From Fuerstiella sp. (GTDB taxonomy: Bacteria; Planctomycetota; Planctomycetia; Planctomycetales; Planctomycetaceae), in the NCBI GenBank assembly GCA_029247265.1, contig JAQWLN010000259.1:1-35937 (forward strand): DNA of 35,937 bases. The letters run 5' to 3'. The translations under genes were made by a program, and so were the position numbers. The notes under the pieces are model-generated. The model was not told the origin of the DNA and did no database searches. It was given only the letters and a program-made list of their open reading frames with translations. Below are positions 1-7,513 of this stretch, in pieces; the stretch's first letter is position 1, and every line of letters starts with the position of its first letter.

Positions 1-519
1 TCCACCGATGAACAGTGCCGCCGTGTAGCCGACGGCCAGAAAGACGGTGGCGCCAAGATCCGGTTCTGTAACAACAAGGGGTAGTACGATCAGAAGCGGC
101 AGCAGAGTTCGGGGCAGAGTCCTGAGCGAGAAACCCCCGCCGGATCGAATCTCAGTCAATGTCTTTGCGGCAAAAATTGGCAGAACGATGCGACCCAGCT
201 CTGAGGGTTGAATTGACATGCCGCCAAATCGAAGCCAGCGCTGTGCTCCGTTCACCCGTGTGCCGATTCCGGGTGTCAGGACGGCCACAAGTAAAAGCAC
301 TAGGACGACCAGCAGCCGCGTTGCGTTCTGTCTAAGGAACAACGCCGGCAACATCGACGCCGCAAATCCACACACGACCGATATCGCCAGGAATGTCAGA
401 TGACGATTCAGGAACAGGGCCTCCGCCCGCCCTGGCGACGACGTCAGGCTGGCGCTGTGGACCATCTGCACACCGACACCGATCAGTACGCACACCAGTC
501 CGACAAACAGTCGGCGCAT
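1..519 (-). CDS. ftsW: FtsW-type SEDS peptidoglycan polymerase, 5' part only
   Basis: This is the N-terminal 173 codons of a SEDS-family integral membrane protein; the rest lies beyond the left edge. SEDS proteins polymerise peptidoglycan glycan strands from lipid II, FtsW at the division site and RodA during elongation. The translation begins MRRLFVGLVC and enters a membrane helix almost at once. It then shows a short periplasmic loop, further hydrophobic helices, and the family loop GAQRWLRFGGMSIQPSELGR at about residues 92-111. The preceding PGIG and VNGA pieces resemble FtsW more than RodA. The ATG at 519 is preceded by an AGGA-like site. It is divergent from the copper protein gene. Many planctomycetes lack FtsZ yet keep some division and cell-wall genes, so a SEDS gene is expected. 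RodA or SpoVE remain possible names. Confidence 0.82.
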   Translation of the reverse strand, partial: MRRLFVGLVCVLIGVGVQMVHSASLTSSPGRAEALFLNRHLTFLAISVVCGFAASMLPALFLRQNATRLLVVLVLLLVAVLTPGIGTRVNGAQRWLRFGGMSIQPSELGRIVLPIFAAKTLTEIRSGGGFSLRTLPRTLLPLLIVLPLVVTEPDLGATVFLAVGYTAALFIGG

Positions 520-770
520 GTCGTCCTGGTCTCTAAGTCTGCGACTTAGCGGGGGGCTGATTGATGATGCCACACCAATGCTCATCAGACGCTTCAATAC
601 TGCGTTATGAAAATTCCGGGAATGAATTCCATCTTCCTGCGATGCTGGTCCATAGCAGCTATACTCTTCAGTATCGGTTGGCCGTGCGCTGCCAATCGAC
701 GTTCACATCAGTCGAAGTGTCTGTGCCAGACGTACCTGGGCTGACGTTTAGGCAATTCAGGGAATTCATA
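520..770. other. Divergent intergenic region (ftsW / copper protein)
   Basis: These 251 bases separate two divergent starts, so promoters for both must lie here. A longer reading frame extends upstream of the copper protein start, but its translation has no signal peptide or domain character. No convincing sigma-70-type promoter pair with proper spacing was found; a TATACT hexamer at about 659-664 lacks a good -35 partner. Confidence 0.4.
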
Positions 771-1634
771 ATGTCGTGGTCACTGCCACCGGTTCGATCG
801 TTTAACTCGTCCACATGCAAGCTGGTTTCGGGCGCACAGTTCCCAAACATCCGATGGGTGTGCAGGTTGGCATGTGCATTTACATTGGCGTCGGCATTTT
901 CAGGAAACTCGGCCAGCTCAGAGGATTGGTCGTCGCTGCAGGGACGAATTGTTTATTCCGGTGCAATTCCGGATCAGGCGCCGTTGGTGATCACCAGAGA
1001 CGAAGAAGTTTGCGGCGAATTTGGTCTGCTGGACGAAACGCTCATCGTGAACAGACAGAATCGAGGGCTGCAGAATGTGGTCGTGTGGCTATCGTCGAAG
1101 ACAGAAGTGCCCGTGCATCCGTCGCTGGCGGACGCTTCGAAGCCCGTTCAGCTGGACAACAACGGCTGTCGGTTCTTACCGAGAATCGTGCCGATCCGAA
1201 CCGGGCAGGTGCTGCAATGTACCAACGCTGACCCGGTCAGCCATAATGTCGCTGTCTACGCTCGCCGGAACCAGCCGTTCAGTATCATTGTGCCTCAGGG
1301 GGAACCACTCGAGCGAACATTCCGCCGTGAGGAGTTGAAGCCCATTCGTGTCGACTGTTCGATTCACGCATGGATGCGAGCGTATCTCGTCGTCGCGGAA
1401 CATCCGTATGCTGCGGTCACCGACAAAAACGGACGCTTCTCAATCAAGAACGTTCCCCAGGGAAAATGGCAGTTTCGATTCTGGCACGAAACTTCCGACT
1501 ACCTGAAAACGCTCACGCACGGCACAGAGACCATGGAGTTAACTCGTGGCACGTGGGAACTTGACGTCAACAATGATAAACTTGAGCTCGGCGACCTGAC
1601 CGTCGACGACAAACAGTTTCTGACGGATCAGTAG
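771..1634 (+). CDS. Secreted cupredoxin-like (amicyanin-type copper site) protein
   Basis: The 287-residue protein probably acts outside the cytoplasm. The ATG at 771 is preferred over an open frame reaching 561 because GGGA lies upstream of it and because the next about 50 residues end in a hydrophobic signal segment (ACAFTLASAFSGNSASS). A cupredoxin-like domain covers roughly residues 55-210. Its H158, C196, H199 and M202 have the Cys-x2-His-x2-Met spacing of amicyanin, and the upstream His is 38 residues before the Cys, much as in amicyanin (39). This suggests a type 1 copper, electron-transfer site. Residues about 212-245 (TDKNGRFSIKNVPQGKW) look like a carboxypeptidase-regulatory-like beta domain. 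Planctomycete homologues are often annotated as methylamine utilization proteins, but no methylamine dehydrogenase genes are seen here. Electron partner unknown. Confidence 0.82.
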   Translation: MSWSLPPVRSFNSSTCKLVSGAQFPNIRWVCRLACAFTLASAFSGNSASSEDWSSLQGRIVYSGAIPDQAPLVITRDEEVCGEFGLLDETLIVNRQNRGLQNVVVWLSSKTEVPVHPSLADASKPVQLDNNGCRFLPRIVPIRTGQVLQCTNADPVSHNVAVYARRNQPFSIIVPQGEPLERTFRREELKPIRVDCSIHAWMRAYLVVAEHPYAAVTDKNGRFSIKNVPQGKWQFRFWHETSDYLKTLTHGTETMELTRGTWELDVNNDKLELGDLTVDDKQFLTDQ

Positions 1635-1940
1635 GCATCGTCGTTGCGGCGAAGGTGGCCGCTGGTTGGAGCAAGTGAAACCCCGGGGCTTCCTTCGCCG
1701 GCTCAGTTCAGCCGCCGGCCACCCACCCGTCTAAGACGATAATCTGTCCCTGTACCCGTGCTTTCGTGACATACGTCGCCTTGTTTGATTTCGTACCTGC
1801 GGGACATTAATCTGTTGTTGGGCAACAGCGTTCCGTTCGCAGCCGACAAGTCGGTTTATTCGCTCTCAGACGTCACGCTACAACGGCACCCAATCCCTGT
1901 CCTCAGGATCTTCCTGCCTACCAATCCAGAAACTCGGAGT
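1635..1940. other. Intergenic region with an inverted repeat
   Basis: This 306-base gap lies between the copper protein and the PQQ dehydrogenase. An open frame from 1785 crosses its second half in frame with the dehydrogenase, but the residues it adds look non-coding and would hide the signal peptide. It contains the inverted repeat at 1647-1700 described separately. No RNA gene or clear promoter was recognised. Confidence 0.4.
1647..1700. repeat. Inverted repeat downstream of copper protein gene
   Basis: CGGCGAAGG (1647-1655) is perfectly complementary to CCTTCGCCG (1692-1700) across 36 bases, which include the palindrome CCCCGGGG. A second, interleaved pair is GGTGGCC (1654-1660) with GGCCACC (1717-1723). 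Its position just after a stop codon suggests a transcript-end structure, but there is no following T-run, so a classical terminator is not supported. Confidence 0.4.
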
Positions 1941-3170
1941 ATGAATACTGTGTATAAAATCCTGACACTGACTGTTGTGCTATCAGGTCTCGTCAATCTG
2001 CCAGCATCGGTAGATGCCGGCAACGACGTCAAAGAGACAGCGCTGCCCGTCAGCGCCACGCGAGCCTTCGAAAACCTGATTTTTGATCGTCCCATCGTGG
2101 TCACTCATGCTGGCGATGGCAGCAATCGCGTGTTTGTTGCCGAGCAAAAAGGCGTCCTGCAGGTCTTTCCGAACGATGCCGATGTTGAAGAATCAGACGT
2201 GTTTCTGGATATCGACAAACGTTGCGTTTACAAGGACAACCAGAACGAAGAAGGCCTGCTGGGCTTTGCCTTCCATCCGAAATTCAAAGACAATGGTTAC
2301 TTCTTCCTGTACTACACAACTGCAGACGCTGAGCACACATCCGTGGTGACTCGATTTTCCGTGTCGAAGGACGACCCGAACAAAGCCGATCCGTCGTCGG
2401 AGGTCGAAATCATGCGTATCCCGCAGCCGTTCTGGAACCATAACGGTGGCACCATTGCATTCGGTCCTGATGGTTATCTGTACGTGGCACTCGGCGATGG
2501 CGGTAGCGGCAACGATCCGAACGGAAACGGTCAGAATCTGACGACGCTTCTGGGGGCCATCCTGAGAATTGATGTCGACAGTAAAGCCGACGGCAAGGCC
2601 TATGGTATTCCGAAGGACAATCCTTTCATTGGCCACAAGGTCGTTGTCAACAAACGCGGAAAGACGACGTACGCCCGCCCTGAGATTTACGCTCTGGGAC
2701 TTCGCAATGTCTGGCGAATGGCGTTCGACAGCAAGACAGGAAAACTGTGGGCTGGCGACGTGGGTCAGAATCTGTGGGAAGAGATCAACATCATCACAAA
2801 AGGCGGCAACTACGGCTGGAACATCCGTGAAGCGAAGCACTGGTTCCGTCCGGACGGAAATGACGCACCTCGTGATTCGCTGATTGATCCCATCTGGGAA
2901 TACCACCACGACGTCGGCAAGTCCATTACCGGAGGCAGCGTTTATCGTGGAGAGTCTGTGCCCGAACTTGTCGGCAAGTACGTCTACGCGGATTACGTCA
3001 CCGGCCTGCTGTGGGCTCTGGAACACGACGGAAATCAAACCGTGGCCAACTATTCCCTCACCGGTGTGGGCGAAAAAATGCCTGTCATGAGCTTCGGAGA
3101 AGACGAAGACGGCGAAGTTTACTTCACGACAACCTTTGGTCAGCTTTACAAGTTCAAGTCCGAAAAATAG
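1941..3170 (+). CDS. Secreted PQQ-dependent sugar (aldose) dehydrogenase
   Basis: This 409-residue protein belongs to the soluble glucose/sorbosone dehydrogenase family, six-bladed beta-propellers that oxidise sugars with PQQ and pass electrons to an external acceptor. The start is the ATG at 1941 because CGGAG precedes it and MNTVYKILTLTVVLSGLVNL forms a signal peptide ending near DAG. Family landmarks are visible: RVFVAEQKGVLQVF (about 63-76), EEGLLGFAFHP (103-113), WNHNGGTIAFGPDGYLYVALG (165-185), containing the putative catalytic His167, and ALGLRNVWRM with the substrate-site Arg255. AGDVGQNLWEEIN follows. The length is normal. No PQQ biosynthesis gene lies nearby. It is co-directional with the preceding copper protein, which could be an electron acceptor, but the 306-base gap makes a shared transcript uncertain. 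Substrate cannot be read from sequence. Confidence 0.9.
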   Translation: MNTVYKILTLTVVLSGLVNLPASVDAGNDVKETALPVSATRAFENLIFDRPIVVTHAGDGSNRVFVAEQKGVLQVFPNDADVEESDVFLDIDKRCVYKDNQNEEGLLGFAFHPKFKDNGYFFLYYTTADAEHTSVVTRFSVSKDDPNKADPSSEVEIMRIPQPFWNHNGGTIAFGPDGYLYVALGDGGSGNDPNGNGQNLTTLLGAILRIDVDSKADGKAYGIPKDNPFIGHKVVVNKRGKTTYARPEIYALGLRNVWRMAFDSKTGKLWAGDVGQNLWEEINIITKGGNYGWNIREAKHWFRPDGNDAPRDSLIDPIWEYHHDVGKSITGGSVYRGESVPELVGKYVYADYVTGLLWALEHDGNQTVANYSLTGVGEKMPVMSFGEDEDGEVYFTTTFGQLYKFKSEK

Positions 3171-3234
3171 AGACCGTCACAAAAGGCGGAAAAACGTCTC
3201 GCAGCAGTAGTGGCATTCGGCGTACAGTTCGTTG

Positions 3235-3924
3235 ATGTCACTTCTGCTTGAGAACGTACGGAAATCCTACCGAGAACCCAGCGGCCATCGCCTGCCGGTG
3301 CTGGGCATTTCACGCTACGAGCTCGCTCAGGGCGAACAGGCCGCGTTGGTCGGCTCCAGCGGCGGTGGAAAGACCACGCTGCTGAACGTGATTTCCGGAA
3401 TTCTGGCCCCGGACTCCGGCAAAGTGGTCGTGGACGGTAAAGACATCGCTCCGCTGCCGGAAGTTGTCCGCGATCGCTTCCGCGCGGTAAAGATCGGATT
3501 CGTCTTTCAGACTTTCAATCTGCTGCCGGCATTTACAGCTCTGGAGAACGTGCTGCTGGGAATGTCATTTTCCGGGCGTGGCGTTGATCGGGCATTCGCC
3601 ATTTCTTTGCTGGAACGAGTTGGCCTTGAGAAGCGTCTGGACCACACGCCGCAGCGCATGTCAGTCGGCGAGCAACAGCGAGTATCAGTGGCTCGGTCTC
3701 TGGCCAACAAGCCGTCGCTGCTGCTGGCGGACGAACCGACGGCAAACGTGGATCCCGCCAATCAGGATCTGATTTTGAATCTGATTCGTGATACCTGCAA
3801 AGAAAATAAAGTGACTTTGCTGATGGTGACCCATGCGATGGATGTCGCAAACAAGTTCGATCGGCTGGACAAGCTGGCGGACTTTAACGACCCACAGGCT
3901 GCCTATCAGGGAGCGGCCACATGA
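3235..3924 (+). CDS. ABC transporter ATP-binding protein (LolD/MacB type)
   Basis: The 229-residue ATPase would power the FtsX-like permease encoded immediately downstream (start and stop overlap as ATGA). Visible motifs are Walker A GSSGGGKT (40-47), Q-loop Gln92 in FVFQTFNLLP, a signature segment MSVGEQQRV (142-150), Walker B LLLADEPTA (162-170) and the switch His200 in MVTHAMD. The signature departs from the usual LSGGQ, having V for the first G and E for the second. The frame can be opened one codon earlier at a TTG, but the ATG at 3235 is the simpler start; no strong ribosome site is visible. LolD and MacB-type systems move lipoproteins or peptides out of the inner membrane rather than importing solutes. 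The exact cargo is unknown. Confidence 0.92.
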   Translation: MSLLLENVRKSYREPSGHRLPVLGISRYELAQGEQAALVGSSGGGKTTLLNVISGILAPDSGKVVVDGKDIAPLPEVVRDRFRAVKIGFVFQTFNLLPAFTALENVLLGMSFSGRGVDRAFAISLLERVGLEKRLDHTPQRMSVGEQQRVSVARSLANKPSLLLADEPTANVDPANQDLILNLIRDTCKENKVTLLMVTHAMDVANKFDRLDKLADFNDPQAAYQGAAT

Positions 3925-5282
3925 ATCTGTTTTCGATTGCGTGGAAGAGTGTCAAACAACGAAGTGTCGCGTCCATGCTGACGGCGCTCAGCGTGGCGTT
4001 GGGCGTAATGCTGATGGTCGTGGTGCTGGTCATTGAAGGCGCCGTAGACGGTGCCTTAAACCAGCGATCCATTGCGTACGATCTGATCATCGGAGCAAAG
4101 GGCAGTGATTTACAACTTGTACTCAGTTCCGTCTATCGAGTGCAGCCGCCGATCGCCAACCTGCCGTACATGTATCTGGATCAGCTGCAAAACGACCGTC
4201 GTGTCGAGACCGCCATTCCGCTGGCGTTCGGTGACTTCACCAAACCACAACACGGTGGCTTTCCAATTGTCGGCACGACGAACGAGTATTTTCTGAACGA
4301 ATACACGCCTGGTAAGATGTTTGAAGTTGCTGATCAGGAGGGCACACGTCAGTTGAGCGAACTGTATGATGCGGTCATCGGCTCTCAGGTGGCGCATCGG
4401 AATGGCTGGAGCGTCGGAGACCAGTTCTCCATTGTTCACGGCAGCGCTGACAGTGAAGAGACTCACGACGAGTTGTTTACCATCGTTTCTGTGCTGCGGC
4501 AGACGGGGACTCCCAACGACCGCAGCGTCTTTCTGAACCTGGAAGCGGTCTACATTCTTGATGGTCACCAGAAACCGATCGATGAGGTCGAGACTCGACT
4601 GAAAGACTTTTACGGCAACGACAGTGAACGACTTGGCATTGCCCTGCAGCAAATGGAAGAGCTGAAAACCAGGCGAGCAAAAGGCCAGCAATTCGGTGAC
4701 GAATCGATGGGGTACGGCCTCGACACGCCCGAGGCGATGAAGGAAATTACAGCCGTTTTTGTGAAGACTAGAGAAGTCTTTGATGCGATCAGTCTGCAGT
4801 CGCAGCTGAAAAACGGCTCCAAAGCCATGGCCGTCAATCCGATTCGCCCAATCAAACGACTGATGACCAGCTTCGTTGGACCGATCAAAAGCGCTCTGAT
4901 GGTGTTGACGGGGATGATTATTGCGGTATCCGGCATCAGCATCTTTGTCAGTATCTACAACAGCATGTCCGATCGAAAACGCGAAATCGGCATCATGCGA
5001 GCGCTGGGAGCTCGCCGCAGCAGCGTTTTTTCAATCATTCTGGCCGAATCGACCGTGCTGTGTATCGGAGGCGGACTAATGGGCTGGCTGATCGGACACG
5101 GACTATCCGTCGTGTTCGCACCATACGTCAGTGCCCAAACCGGTCTGCTGCTGGATGGATGGGCTCTGAACCCGATGGAGTTTGTGCTGTTTCCCGTGCT
5201 GCTGGTATTCGGAGCACTCGTGGGCTTTCTGCCGGCCATGACGGCTTACCGCACCGACGTCGCAGATGCGTTGACAAGTTGA
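3921..5282 (+). CDS. ABC transporter permease, FtsX/MacB_PCD family
   Basis: The 453-residue permease has the LolC/E-MacB topology. One N-terminal membrane helix lies at about residues 18-40. A large periplasmic core follows, from about 41 to 320. Three C-terminal helices lie at about 324-347, 372-402 and 420-441. The cytoplasmic loop DRKREIGIMRALGARRSSVF (351-370), typical of the FtsX domain, follows helix two. The start overlaps the stop of the ATPase gene by four bases, so the two are translationally coupled. The periplasmic core matches no recognised specialised domain by eye. Only one permease gene is present, so a homodimer is likely, as in MacB but with the ATPase as a separate protein. 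No outer-membrane or membrane-fusion gene accompanies it. Confidence 0.92.
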   Translation: MNLFSIAWKSVKQRSVASMLTALSVALGVMLMVVVLVIEGAVDGALNQRSIAYDLIIGAKGSDLQLVLSSVYRVQPPIANLPYMYLDQLQNDRRVETAIPLAFGDFTKPQHGGFPIVGTTNEYFLNEYTPGKMFEVADQEGTRQLSELYDAVIGSQVAHRNGWSVGDQFSIVHGSADSEETHDELFTIVSVLRQTGTPNDRSVFLNLEAVYILDGHQKPIDEVETRLKDFYGNDSERLGIALQQMEELKTRRAKGQQFGDESMGYGLDTPEAMKEITAVFVKTREVFDAISLQSQLKNGSKAMAVNPIRPIKRLMTSFVGPIKSALMVLTGMIIAVSGISIFVSIYNSMSDRKREIGIMRALGARRSSVFSIILAESTVLCIGGGLMGWLIGHGLSVVFAPYVSAQTGLLLDGWALNPMEFVLFPVLLVFGALVGFLPAMTAYRTDVADALTS

Positions 5283-5466
5283 CGGGACGCCCCGGTAATT
5301 CACCGATCCCGAAACGTTTTCGGTGTGTCCGTTTCGAGTGGTCAGTTGTCCTGTTAGAATCAGCCCACGCCGCTCATCAGTGACATCCATCTCGTGACCG
5401 CAGGATTCCAGGTCACCGGAAGCGACCATCCGGAGCGGTTCATCTGTTTTCGAGCGTGTGCTCAAA

Positions 5467-5487
5467 TCGGCTCGCGGGCCGTCCCGC
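5467..5487. repeat. GC-rich dispersed palindromic repeat, partial copy
   Basis: This 21-base stretch ends in GCGGGCCGTCCCGC (5474-5487), which can fold as a 5-bp stem with a 4-base loop. The identical 14-mer occurs at 9093-9106, where the preceding bases also match apart from one inserted base, and a diverged form lies at 14609-14622. Here it sits about 20 bases before the panB start, in its likely 5' leader. Confidence 0.55.
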
Positions 5488-5507
5488 GGCAATGTGGATT
5501 TTATTCT

Positions 5508-6305
5508 GTGAGTAAATCTCGACTTCGAAAAATCACCGTCCCTGCATTCGTCAGCGCCGCCAGCGAAGGACTGTCGATGGTGACCGCCTATGATCACATG
5601 TGGGCGGGGATCATGGACGAAGCCGGCGTGGACAGCATCCTGGTCGGTGACAGTCTGAGCATGGTAGTGCAGGGACATTCGACAACGCTGCCCGTGACTG
5701 TCGATCAAATGATCTATCATGGTGAAATGGTCGTTCGCGCGGTGAAGCGCGCGTTGATCATCGTCGACATGCCGTTCATGTCGTACCAGGTCAGCCCTGA
5801 AGAAGCAGTGCGTAACGCCGGACGCATCATCAAGGAAACGGGTGCTGACGCTGTCAAGCTGGAGGGCGGCAGAATTCAGAGCGAAACAATCCGTTCCATC
5901 ATGAGAGCCGATATACCGGTCATGGCTCATGTGGGCATGAGACCGCAGGCCGTCAGACAACTCGGCGGTATGGGAAAAGTTCAGAGAAACGCAGAGCAGT
6001 TGCTCGACGATGCCCGTGCTGCGGAAGACGCGGGAGCATTCGGTGTTCTGTTGGAACTTGTGTCTGCTGACGTTGCCAAAGAGGTCACGGAGTCCCTTTC
6101 GATTCCGACGATCGGTATAGGAGCAGGACCGCACTGCAGCGGTCAGGTCCTGGTGGGGCCGGACATGCTGGGTCTGACGCCGTCTTTCAATCCGAAGTTT
6201 CTGAAACACTTCGCAGACCTGCGAACTCAGGCAGTCAGTGCCGTGCAGAATTACGTCAGCGAAGTGAAGTCAGGTGAATTTCCGTCGGCCGAGCATAGCC
6301 ACTAA
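5508..6305 (+). CDS. panB: 3-methyl-2-oxobutanoate hydroxymethyltransferase
   Basis: PanB adds a hydroxymethyl group from 5,10-methylene-tetrahydrofolate to 2-oxoisovalerate, giving ketopantoate, the first step of pantothenate and CoA synthesis. It is cytoplasmic and usually a decamer. Starting at the GTG at 5508 gives 265 residues, nearly the length of E. coli PanB (264). An in-frame start at 5394 would add 38 residues of non-family sequence. Metal ligands are visible as Asp48 (LVGDSL), Asp87 (VDMPF) and Glu119 (KLEGG). The catalytic Glu is Glu183 (LLELV), and the conserved GIGAGPHCSGQVLV segment is at about 203-216. The usual GLTPQSV segment is GMRPQAV here. No panC or panD is adjacent. Its leader carries a copy of the GC-rich repeat. 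A weak GTGGA precedes the start. Confidence 0.95.
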   Translation: MSKSRLRKITVPAFVSAASEGLSMVTAYDHMWAGIMDEAGVDSILVGDSLSMVVQGHSTTLPVTVDQMIYHGEMVVRAVKRALIIVDMPFMSYQVSPEEAVRNAGRIIKETGADAVKLEGGRIQSETIRSIMRADIPVMAHVGMRPQAVRQLGGMGKVQRNAEQLLDDARAAEDAGAFGVLLELVSADVAKEVTESLSIPTIGIGAGPHCSGQVLVGPDMLGLTPSFNPKFLKHFADLRTQAVSAVQNYVSEVKSGEFPSAEHSH

Positions 6306-6458
6306 GGCTTGATCGCCTGTGACGCGACGCGGAAAGGAAATTCGATGTCAGCCCCTGTTGGAATGTGTACAATATTCAAGCTGTTGACGTGAAGCAGAAG
6401 AACACAAACCAGCTTCGATGCTGAATGCCTGTTGAGTCCGTTCTGTATGAGGTAGACG

Positions 6459-7493
6459 ATGACTGAACCGTCCGATCATCCACCTGGCGAAAACGTCACT
6501 CCGGCAGGGCCGCCGGAAGCGGCGCCCGATCACCGTGAAAATTCCTCAGCCGGTGACGACACCGCCCCCCATGTTCCGCGGCTTAGGTTCTTCGCCCTTC
6601 GTTCGGAAATACCGCGATGGTTGATGATTGCCGCCGGGTGCCTGAGCGTGACCATCTGTGCATTGCTGTGGTGGTGGACGACTCTGGGTAGTGGCGAAGA
6701 ACGAATTCTTGGGTACAACCAACTGCCGTCCGTTGCCGAAACGTGGGAACGTTTGCCGGATGTCCTTGATTCGGAGAGTCCGGAACGACATATCTGGGAT
6801 AACACGGTCGTTTCACTCAAACGAGTGGTGATCGGCTTTTCTTTGGCGTTGCTCGTCGGAATCCCAATTGGTATCGCTGCCGGCTGTTTTCCACTCATTG
6901 GCGGTTTCTTCGCACCTCTCGTCCTGTTCGGCCGCAACATTCCGATTGCCGCGCTGATTCCGTTAGTGCTGGCCTTGTTCGGTACGGACGAAAAGCAGAA
7001 ATACATGTTTATCTTCATCGCGTGCGTCGCCTTTATCATCGCCGACACAATTGACGCCGTCAGAGAAGTGGCGCAGCGTTACGTGGAAACGGCTTTAACT
7101 CTCGGAGCCTCTCGGCTGCAGATCGTCTTCAAGGTCCTTGTGCCTCTGGCCATGCCAATGGTGTTCAACTCGTTGCGAGTGCTGTTCGGACTGGCTTTTG
7201 GCTACATCATGCTGGTCGAGCTCATGCATGAAGAAGAAGGCGCCGGGGGCCTGGGGTATATGCTGAATATCGCCCGCAAACGTGGCATAACGGAATACAC
7301 GATGATCATCGTACTGACGATTCCGCTGGTGGCCTACGTGATCGATCAGCTGCTGTACGTCGCTCAGTGCTGGCTGTTCCGCTGGAAATACGGCGAAGAG
7401 GCGGAACGCAGCACCGCCTTTCGCCTGTCTCGCCGCGTGCTCAGATTGTTCTGGCGACGAGCACCTGCACCGGTCGCCGTCAGCCCCAGGTAA
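6459..7493 (+). CDS. ABC transporter permease, NitT/TauT type, orphan
   Basis: The 344-residue protein is a binding-protein-dependent transport permease. A hydrophilic, Pro/Ala-rich N-terminal stretch of about 50 residues precedes the first helix (about 53-77). The remaining helices span about 115-305. The cytoplasmic EAA loop is recognisable at about 209-240, with YVETALTLGASRLQIVFKVL including the conserved Ala and Gly. The C-terminus is Arg-rich. A GAGG sequence precedes the ATG at 6459. NitT/TauT permeases import nitrate, taurine, sulfonates or pyrimidine precursors together with an ATPase and an extracytoplasmic binding protein. Neither partner is encoded nearby, so the substrate cannot be inferred. 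Its 3' end faces the DUF1552 gene with a gap of only 20 bases. Confidence 0.87.
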   Translation: MTEPSDHPPGENVTPAGPPEAAPDHRENSSAGDDTAPHVPRLRFFALRSEIPRWLMIAAGCLSVTICALLWWWTTLGSGEERILGYNQLPSVAETWERLPDVLDSESPERHIWDNTVVSLKRVVIGFSLALLVGIPIGIAAGCFPLIGGFFAPLVLFGRNIPIAALIPLVLALFGTDEKQKYMFIFIACVAFIIADTIDAVREVAQRYVETALTLGASRLQIVFKVLVPLAMPMVFNSLRVLFGLAFGYIMLVELMHEEEGAGGLGYMLNIARKRGITEYTMIIVLTIPLVAYVIDQLLYVAQCWLFRWKYGEEAERSTAFRLSRRVLRLFWRRAPAPVAVSPR

Positions 7494-7513
7494 ACGACCA
7501 TCAGCCAGAAGCT

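Noticed and set aside
2193..3038. A 281-codon minus-strand open frame opposite the PQQ dehydrogenase
   Set aside because: Antisense shadow of a strongly supported gene, with no leader or domain.
5103..6209. A 368-codon minus-strand open frame opposite the permease end and panB
   Set aside because: It lies opposite two well-supported genes, and its translation is rich in His, Arg and Ser with no recognisable motif: a shadow frame.
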